A DNA stretch of 10,817 nt, from NCBI GenBank assembly GCA_043803805.1, contig JAZDJP010000137.1, positions 1-10,817 on the forward strand, read 5' to 3'. A model generated the notes under the pieces. The model made no database searches. It was not told where the DNA came from and was given only the letters and a program-made list of their open reading frames with translations. The position numbers and the translations under genes were made by a program. This document shows positions 6,823-10,817 of the stretch, piece by piece (position 1 is the stretch's first letter; the number at the start of each line of letters is the position of its first letter). The stretch is from JAZDJP01 sp043803805. Lineage in GTDB: Bacteria; Planctomycetota; JAZDJP01.

Positions 6823-8457
6823 ATGATTCGCATCCCCGCATTCCAAACCGCCCTCCAACTCACCGGCCCCGGGCGGCTGGTACTGAATGAAAAGAAGCCT
6901 GTCCTCCGACCGGGCCCGCGGCAATTTCTCCTCCGGGTCGAGGCCGTTGGGCTTTGTTTCTCGGACCTGAAACTTCTGGATGCCTTCACCGCCCATCCCC
7001 GGAAGGGGGCGGTGACGAAGGGGATTTCCCCGGATATCCTGGCCGGAATTCCCTCCTACGTTCCCGGCGACGCGCCGACCGTCCCCGGCCACGAGGTCTG
7101 CGGGCGTGTGGTCGCGGCCGGGCCCGGTGTCACCTCCGTCGCGGTCGGGAGTCGTTATCTGGTCCAGGCCGATTACCGCCATCTGCCCACGGCGGGGAGC
7201 AACGCCGCATTCGGGTATAATTTCGAGGGGGGATTGCAGGAGTATGTCCTTCTCGACGAACGCGTCACGGTGGATCCGTCGGGCGTGAATCTCATGCTGG
7301 GCGCGGACGACGCCTCGGGGGCGTCGGCGATCGCCCTCGTCGAGCCGTGGGCCTGCGTCCAGAACGCTTACGCCTCCTCCGAGCGCCGCGCCGTGAAGGC
7401 CGGGGGGAGGACTCTCGTCGTCGCGGACGCGGCGTGCGATCGTGACGCCCTCACGGCGGCGGTCGCGCCGGCGGGGACCGTGCATGTGATATGGAACGCG
7501 CCCGGAAAATCGCCTGTCGGAAGCGCGGTGGACGAATCCGGAGCCGTGGGGCCGTATGACGACATCGTTTACGCGGGATGCGCGGCGGACCGGATCGGGA
7601 CGCTCTGGGGGCGTCTCGCTCCGGGCGGGTTGCTGAATATCGTCCTGTGCGGGGGGCGGATTGGCCGCGCGGTTCCGGTCCCGGTCGGGTTGATCCATTA
7701 TGTGGGCATCCGGTTCACGGGGACGCCCGGCGGGGACTGCCGGGATGGCTATCGGCGGATTCCCGAGACGGGCGAGGCGCCTTCCGGCGCGGTCGTCCGC
7801 GTCATCGGGGCCGGCGGGCCGATGGGGGTGATGCACGTCGTCCGGACGATCGTGCGCGGTCTCGCGCGCGAGGTGGTGGCGGAGGACCTCTCGGCGGAAC
7901 GCCTGGCGCTCCTCGCGGCGAAGGCGGCGCCTCTCGCCTCGCGGCGGGGCGTTTCGCTCCGCCTCCGGCGGGTGCCCGCGGACCCGGCCGGACTTCCGGC
8001 CAACTATACGGCGGTCCTCGCGCCGGTGCCGGCGCTCGTGGCGGAGGCGGTTTCCGCGGCGGCGCCGGGGGCGCTCGTTAATTTATTTGCCGGCATCCCG
8101 GCTGGAAAGAACGCGGATCTCGATCTCGACACGTGTGTGCGGGAGGGGGTGTATCTTTTCGGGACGAGCGGGTCCTTGATCAAAGACATGCGCGCCGTCC
8201 TGGAGATGCAGAAGACCGCGGGGCTCGACACGGATCTTTCGGTCGCGGCGGTGACGGGGCTTTCGGGGGCGGCCGACGGCATCGCGGCGGTGAAGAATCA
8301 ATCCCTTCCCGGGAAAATCATCGTCTACCCGTCGCGGCGCGGCATGGGGCTGACCCCGCTTGAAAATTTGGCCGGGACTCTGCCCGCCGTCGCGCGTCAT
8401 CTCGCGAACGGCTCCTGGAACCGGGAGGCGGAGAAGGCGTTGCTCTTGAACGGATGA
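6823..8457 (+). CDS. Zinc-type medium-chain alcohol/polyol dehydrogenase, enlarged, with two Rossmann-like halves
   Basis: The N-terminal GroES-like domain carries catalytic zinc residues Cys45 (GLCFSD), His90 and Glu91 (PGHE) and Glu174 (VEPW). The four-cysteine structural zinc loop of classical MDR enzymes is absent. At 544 aa it is about 200 residues longer than the usual 340-350. After residue 190 there is a degenerate nucleotide-binding-like unit (AGGRTLVV at 193-200, YDDIVYAG at 245-252, APGGLLNIVLCGG at 266-278), then a second, better one with VIGAGGPMG (327-335) and APGALVNLFAG (414-424). Family knowledge supports NAD(P)-dependent oxidation or reduction of a sugar alcohol or sugar phosphate; the substrate is unknown. 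It begins immediately after the aldolase stop. GATGACGAATG at its stop recalls GATGACGAACG at the PHP stop. Confidence 0.85.
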   Translation: MIRIPAFQTALQLTGPGRLVLNEKKPVLRPGPRQFLLRVEAVGLCFSDLKLLDAFTAHPRKGAVTKGISPDILAGIPSYVPGDAPTVPGHEVCGRVVAAGPGVTSVAVGSRYLVQADYRHLPTAGSNAAFGYNFEGGLQEYVLLDERVTVDPSGVNLMLGADDASGASAIALVEPWACVQNAYASSERRAVKAGGRTLVVADAACDRDALTAAVAPAGTVHVIWNAPGKSPVGSAVDESGAVGPYDDIVYAGCAADRIGTLWGRLAPGGLLNIVLCGGRIGRAVPVPVGLIHYVGIRFTGTPGGDCRDGYRRIPETGEAPSGAVVRVIGAGGPMGVMHVVRTIVRGLAREVVAEDLSAERLALLAAKAAPLASRRGVSLRLRRVPADPAGLPANYTAVLAPVPALVAEAVSAAAPGALVNLFAGIPAGKNADLDLDTCVREGVYLFGTSGSLIKDMRAVLEMQKTAGLDTDLSVAAVTGLSGAADGIAAVKNQSLPGKIIVYPSRRGMGLTPLENLAGTLPAVARHLANGSWNREAEKALLLNG

Positions 8458-8515
8458 CGAATGTCGAATTCGGAAGGGTAAGGAATCTGTATTTGTAATC
8501 ACAGTTCTTTCACGT

Positions 8516-8521
8516 GGGAGG
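8516..8521 (+). promoter_or_regulatory. Ribosome binding site of the Gfo/Idh/MocA gene, decides the start
   Basis: GGGAGG ends seven bases before ATG 8529. It overlaps a possible GTG start at 8514, which is therefore rejected. Confidence 0.7.
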
Positions 8522-8528
8522 CACGACC

Positions 8529-9806
8529 ATGGCGCGTATGAAAATCATCATCGTGGGGACGGGAAACCGGGGGCTCGGGTGTTTCGCCAAGGGGCTCATG
8601 GGATTTCCCGGGAAGGGGCTTCCGGAGTTCCCCACGCGCGCCGAGATCGCCGCCTTCGTGGACACGAATCTCACCCGGGCGAAGGCCTCCGCGAAGGAGG
8701 CGAATCTCCCGGAACTCCCCGTGTTTCGCGACGTCGCCGAGGCCCAGTCCCGGGTGAAGGCTGACTGGGCCATCGTGACGACGCCGGATTTCACCCACCG
8801 GGAGGGCGTCATCCGGGCGCTCGATGCGGGGCTGAACGTTCTGGTGGACAAGCCCCTGGCCACGAGCGCGTGGGAGTGCGATTTAATTCTCGCCGCGATG
8901 AAGCGCGCGGGCCGGCAGGTCCGCGTCGGGCACAACATGCGCTACCACGCGGAGACGCTCCGTTGCGCCAAACTTGTTCGGGAGGGGGCGATCGGGGAGG
9001 TTCTCCACGTGGAGGCGGCGGAGGTCCTCGATTACGGCCACGGGGGGGATTATTTCCACCGCTGGCATTCGGACTTTTCCCGGTCGGCGGGACTCATGAA
9101 TCACAAGGCCTGCCATCACATGGATTTCCTGCTCTGGGTGCTGGACGACGCGCCCGTCGAGGCGTCGGCCCGGGGGGGGCGGTGCTTCTACCGGGAACGG
9201 AAGGACCTGGCTCACGGATCGCGTTGCTCCGGGTGCGGCATCGCGAAGACCTGCCCGCATTACTTCAACATCGACAAGTGGGACGGGGTGTACCGCCGCA
9301 TCTACAAGGAGGCGGAGGGGGAGGACGGCTACGTCCGCGACGCCTGCGTGTTTTCGGAGCGGCACACCATCAACGACCACGAGGCCGTGATCCTGCGCAC
9401 CCGCAAGGGGGCGCTCGTGTCGTTCAATCTGCTGACGTTCTCCCCACGGGAATTTTCCTATTTCTATTTCACCGGGACGAAGGGGCGCCTGGAGTACGGC
9501 ACGAACACCCCGGACGGGTCGAGTTACCTGCGGCTCATCCCGGCGGACGGGAAGGTCGCGGATCTCCTGACGAAGGGCCACGAAACGGGGCACACCGAGG
9601 ACACCGGCCACGGCGGGTCGGATTGCCTGCTCATCGCGGATCTTCTGGGTCTTCCCGGCGCCGATCCCCTCATGCGGGCCGCGCCGGAGGAGGCCCGCCG
9701 GGCGGTGCTCGTCGCGGATCTCGCGTCGCGATCCATCGCCGCCGGGGGACGGGTGGTGAAGGCGGAGGAGGCGGGGAAGGATTTCCCTCCGGCGCCGCCG
9801 CGCTGA
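8529..9806 (+). CDS. Gfo/Idh/MocA-family NAD(P)-dependent oxidoreductase
   Basis: A 425-aa protein with an N-terminal Rossmann fold (GTGNRG, residues 10-15) and TTPDFTHREG (84-93). DKP (107-109) stands in place of the usual EKP, and GHNMRY (134-139) and NHKACHHMDF (191-200) hold the likely catalytic Lys193 and His197. The family oxidises or reduces sugars, inositols and amino sugars, or removes glycosyl groups. A cysteine cluster CSGCGIAKTC (233-242), with Cys273 nearby, sits in the C-terminal domain. Comparable cysteine inserts occur in inositol-dehydrogenase-like members, and metal binding is possible but unproven. It follows the MDR gene after 71 bp that is locally AT-rich, so it may have its own promoter, though no convincing -35/-10 pair was found. 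The substrate is not recognised. Confidence 0.88.
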   Translation: MARMKIIIVGTGNRGLGCFAKGLMGFPGKGLPEFPTRAEIAAFVDTNLTRAKASAKEANLPELPVFRDVAEAQSRVKADWAIVTTPDFTHREGVIRALDAGLNVLVDKPLATSAWECDLILAAMKRAGRQVRVGHNMRYHAETLRCAKLVREGAIGEVLHVEAAEVLDYGHGGDYFHRWHSDFSRSAGLMNHKACHHMDFLLWVLDDAPVEASARGGRCFYRERKDLAHGSRCSGCGIAKTCPHYFNIDKWDGVYRRIYKEAEGEDGYVRDACVFSERHTINDHEAVILRTRKGALVSFNLLTFSPREFSYFYFTGTKGRLEYGTNTPDGSSYLRLIPADGKVADLLTKGHETGHTEDTGHGGSDCLLIADLLGLPGADPLMRAAPEEARRAVLVADLASRSIAAGGRVVKAEEAGKDFPPAPPR

Positions 9807-9829
9807 ACCTGATGGCCATGAAAGAATGA

Positions 9830-9857
9830 AGTGCTGAGTACGGAGTGCTGAGTGCTG
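9830..9857. repeat. Heptamer tandem repeat (AGTGCTG, four units)
   Basis: AGTGCTG, AGTACGG, AGTGCTG and AGTGCTG run without gaps 23 bp after the oxidoreductase stop codon. Confidence 0.7.
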
Positions 9858-9878
9858 AGCGGGATGGAATTCCGATCC

Positions 9879-9901
9879 TCCTCCGCTAAAGCTACGGAGG
9901 A
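9879..9901. repeat. Hairpin with TCCTCCG/CGGAGGA arms
   Basis: Seven-base exact arms (9879-9885 and 9895-9901) enclose CTAAAGCTA. The next hairpin follows directly, which gives a paired-hairpin unit of the dispersed-repeat type. Confidence 0.5.
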
Positions 9902-9929
9902 CCCTGCGAAGCCTCTTGGCGAAGCAGGG
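9902..9929. repeat. Hairpin with CCCTGC/GCAGGG arms
   Basis: Exact six-base arms at 9902-9907 and 9924-9929, with an inner GCC/GGC stem around TCTT. It abuts the hairpin at 9879-9901. Confidence 0.5.
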
Positions 9930-9942
9930 ATGCCGATTTCCG

Positions 9943-9964
9943 AATGCCGAATTAATTCGGCATT
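9943..9964. repeat. Perfect 22-bp palindrome
   Basis: AATGCCGAATT (9943-9953) is immediately followed by its exact reverse complement AATTCGGCATT (9954-9964). It lies between convergent genes. It could act as a bidirectional transcription end or be part of a mobile repeat; there is no T-tract after it. Confidence 0.75.
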
Positions 9965-9979
9965 TCATCCCCCTTGCGG

Positions 9980-10007
9980 TTTCCCGTTTCCAGTTTCCCG
10001 TTTCCGG
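9980..10007. repeat. Heptamer tandem repeat (TTTCCCG, four units)
   Basis: TTTCCCG, TTTCCAG, TTTCCCG and TTTCCGG lie end to end and run straight into the 22-nt dispersed repeat. Confidence 0.7.
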
Positions 10008-10008
10008 T

Positions 10009-10030
10009 TTTTCTGCGAGATTCGAGCGAC
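10009..10030. repeat. Dispersed 22-nt repeat, copy 2
   Basis: Same orientation as 2046-2067 and identical except for one A/T change between the TTCTGCGAGAT and CGAGCGAC blocks. Confidence 0.7.
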
Positions 10031-10040
10031 TCACAACGAA

Positions 10041-10103
10041 TTGGAGGGCGGCGCTTCCGCGCCGCCGGACCTGATTCGGCTCGCCGGGAGGCGAGCCCTC
10101 CAA
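10041..10103. repeat. Two-hairpin repetitive element with TTGGAGGGC inverted ends
   Basis: The 63-bp element begins with TTGGAGGGC (10041-10049) and ends with its exact reverse complement (10095-10103). Inside are two perfect 8-bp stems: GGCGGCGC/GCGCCGCC with loop TTCC (10047-10066) and GGCTCGCC/GGCGAGCC with loop GGGA (10078-10097). The layout resembles REP doublets or a tiny MITE. A solo relative lies at 1915-1940. No transposase or RAYT gene is in view. Confidence 0.7.
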
Positions 10104-10134
10104 ATGCCATGATTTCCTTCTGCGGTCCGCGATC

Positions 10135-10153
10135 CACGACTCACGACCCACGC
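10135..10153. repeat. Heptamer repeat overlapping the rsfS stop codon
   Basis: CACGACT, CACGACC and a partial CACGC lie in tandem. On the minus strand they supply the last codons and TGA stop of rsfS. Confidence 0.5.
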
Positions 10154-10503
10154 TTTTCCCATTCCCCCGCCGTCATCCGTTTGGCATCCCCCCAGAGCAT
10201 CTCGAGGTCGTAGAATTCCCGATGGGCGCTGGTGAAGAGGTGGACCACCACGCTGCCGTAGTCCAGGAGCACCCATTCGCCGTCGTCGAGCCCCTCGGCG
10301 CCGAGGGATTTCCGCCCCTGCGATTTCATTTCATCCCGGACGAATTCCGCCGTCGAGAGGGCATGCTTGGTGACGGCCGCCGTCCCGATGACGAAGTAGT
10401 CGGTGAGGGGCATGAGTTCCGTCATCTCGAGGACGAGGACGTCCTCAATCTTCATCTCGTCGAGGAGGCGGGCGATTGTGGCGGCTAATTTCCTGGCATC
10501 CAT
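10141..10503 (-). CDS. rsfS: Ribosomal silencing factor RsfS (YbeB/Iojap family)
   Basis: A 120-aa full-length RsfS. It binds ribosomal protein L14 (uL14) on the 50S subunit and blocks subunit joining when nutrients are short. Recognisable blocks are ARLLDEMKIEDVLVLEM (11-27), LTDYFVIGTA (33-42), GEWVLLDYGSVVVHLF (75-90) and REFYDLEMLWGDA (95-107). The start at 10503 gives the expected MDARKLA N-terminus; only a weak purine stretch precedes it. In many bacteria rsfS follows nadD, but here a terminator and a membrane protein gene lie upstream. The last codons (KRGS) and stop coincide with a heptamer repeat, suggesting the repeat has settled exactly at the gene's end. Confidence 0.95.
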   Translation of the reverse strand: MDARKLAATIARLLDEMKIEDVLVLEMTELMPLTDYFVIGTAAVTKHALSTAEFVRDEMKSQGRKSLGAEGLDDGEWVLLDYGSVVVHLFTSAHREFYDLEMLWGDAKRMTAGEWEKRGS

Positions 10504-10518
10504 GTCAGATCACTTCAT

Positions 10519-10566
10519 AAAAAACGACACCACGGAAACACGGTTTGTTCCGTGTCTCCGTGGTGT
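10519..10566 (-). terminator. Rho-independent terminator made from a repeat
   Basis: A 17-bp stem (10527-10543 with 10550-10566, one mismatch, loop of six) is followed on the minus strand by CG and six T (10524-10519). It lies between the membrane protein gene and rsfS and would end the former's transcript. The stem is built of CCACGG and ACACGG units like those at 10585-10606. Confidence 0.75.
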
Positions 10567-10584
10567 GGGTAAACAATGTCATTC

Positions 10585-10606
10585 TTCCGTGTCCCGTGTT
10601 TCCGTG
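10585..10606. repeat. Short CCGTG heptamer-like repeat at the end of the membrane protein gene
   Basis: TTCCGTG, TCCCGTG and TTTCCGTG lie in tandem and end exactly at the stop codon of the membrane protein gene. They match the arms of the adjacent terminator. Confidence 0.5.
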
Positions 10607-10813
10607 TCACTCGCCGCGTTCCATCGCTTCCATCTGGGGGGTGACGCGCTTGGCCTGCCAGATCGCCCAGATCAGAACCACCACCGACAGAAGCACCGCC
10701 ACCGCCCAGAGGGCGTCCACGCCCTTGGTGGCGAAGGTCCCGGGCAGTTTGTAGCCGGCCGCATCGGCGGCCTTCTTCACGGTGGCGACGATGGTGTTGT
10801 CGTAGGCGACCAT
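10607..10813 (-). CDS. Small membrane protein or C-terminal part of one, function unknown
   Basis: Sixty-eight codons from an ATG at 10813. Only four bases remain upstream, so it cannot be decided whether this ATG is the real start or an internal codon of a longer protein. The reading shows a short soluble part, one strongly hydrophobic helix at about residues 34-53 (ALWAVAVLLSVVVLIWAIWQ) followed by AKR, and a charged tail MEAMERGE. I do not recognise the family. The stop is followed at once by repeats and then a terminator on the same strand, which supports a real transcription unit. Confidence 0.55.
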   Translation of the reverse strand: MVAYDNTIVATVKKAADAAGYKLPGTFATKGVDALWAVAVLLSVVVLIWAIWQAKRVTPQMEAMERGE

Positions 10814-10817
10814 GAGC

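Larger units (their letters stand above)
9807..10140. repeat. Repeat-dense convergent intergenic region, no gene
   Basis: These 334 bp between convergent genes hold two heptamer arrays, two imperfect hairpins, one 22-bp palindrome, one copy of the dispersed 22-nt repeat and the two-hairpin element, listed separately. The only open frames are low-complexity translations of these repeats and I do not regard them as genes. Confidence 0.75.

Noticed and set aside
7216..7221. TATAAT inside the MDR gene as a promoter
   Set aside because: There is no acceptable -35 box upstream and no gene start follows; it is explained by codons.
8514..8528. GTG start five codons upstream for the Gfo/Idh/MocA gene
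   Set aside because: The GGGAGG ribosome binding site overlaps this GTG and is correctly spaced for ATG 8529.
9852..10112. Open frame of 86 codons in the convergent spacer
   Set aside because: Its translation is only the product of the hairpins and heptamer repeats.

Overview
This is a GC-rich bacterial window. It holds a cytochrome c nitrite reductase pair (nrfHA) followed on the same strand by a carbohydrate-type catabolic cluster. Divergent to these is an MttB-family (trimethylamine methyltransferase-like) gene that runs off the left edge. A ribosome-silencing factor gene and a small membrane protein gene lie on the minus strand at the right. The spacers are filled with short, hairpin-rich, tandem and dispersed repeats. 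That texture, the CXXCH-type NrfA and the pyrrolysine-free MttB homologue suggest an uncultivated or PVC-like (Verrucomicrobiota, Lentisphaerota or Planctomycetota) or related candidate-phylum bacterium. The assignment is tentative, because no taxonomic marker beyond RsfS is present.

Layout. 1-1292 (minus): MttB-family methyltransferase, C-terminus off-window. 1293-1421: divergent intergenic region with a good -35/-10 pair for nrfH placed so close that the nrfH mRNA would be almost leaderless. 1422-1877 nrfH (four haems c), then a 224-bp repeat-filled spacer, then 2102-3568 nrfA (five haems c, N-terminal membrane anchor). nrfA overlaps by one base a PHP-domain hydrolase gene (3568-4809). This is followed after 12 bp by a class II aldolase/short-chain dehydrogenase fusion (4822-6822), directly by an unusually long zinc-type alcohol dehydrogenase (6823-8457), and after a 71-bp gap by a Gfo/Idh/MocA oxidoreductase (8529-9806). 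9807-10140 is a 334-bp convergent intergenic region made almost wholly of repeats and palindromes. 10141-10503 (minus): rsfS. 10519-10566: a rho-independent terminator built from a repeat. 10607-10813 (minus): the visible end of a small membrane protein gene.

How the genes may work together. NrfH takes electrons from menaquinol and hands them to NrfA, which reduces nitrite to ammonium. The aldolase/SDR fusion resembles the RhaD-type aldolase/lactaldehyde dehydrogenase proteins of deoxysugar breakdown. The MDR and Gfo/Idh/MocA enzymes would perform other sugar or sugar-alcohol redox steps. The one-base nrfA/PHP overlap makes a single transcript plausible, which would tie nitrite ammonification to oxidation of a carbohydrate; this is inference. 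The most notable non-coding signal is that nearly every spacer carries its own short tandem array, mostly 7-nt period and once 8-nt, with different unit sequences. There is also a 22-nt sequence and a TTGGAGGGC-ended hairpin element that each occur in two spacers 8 kb apart.
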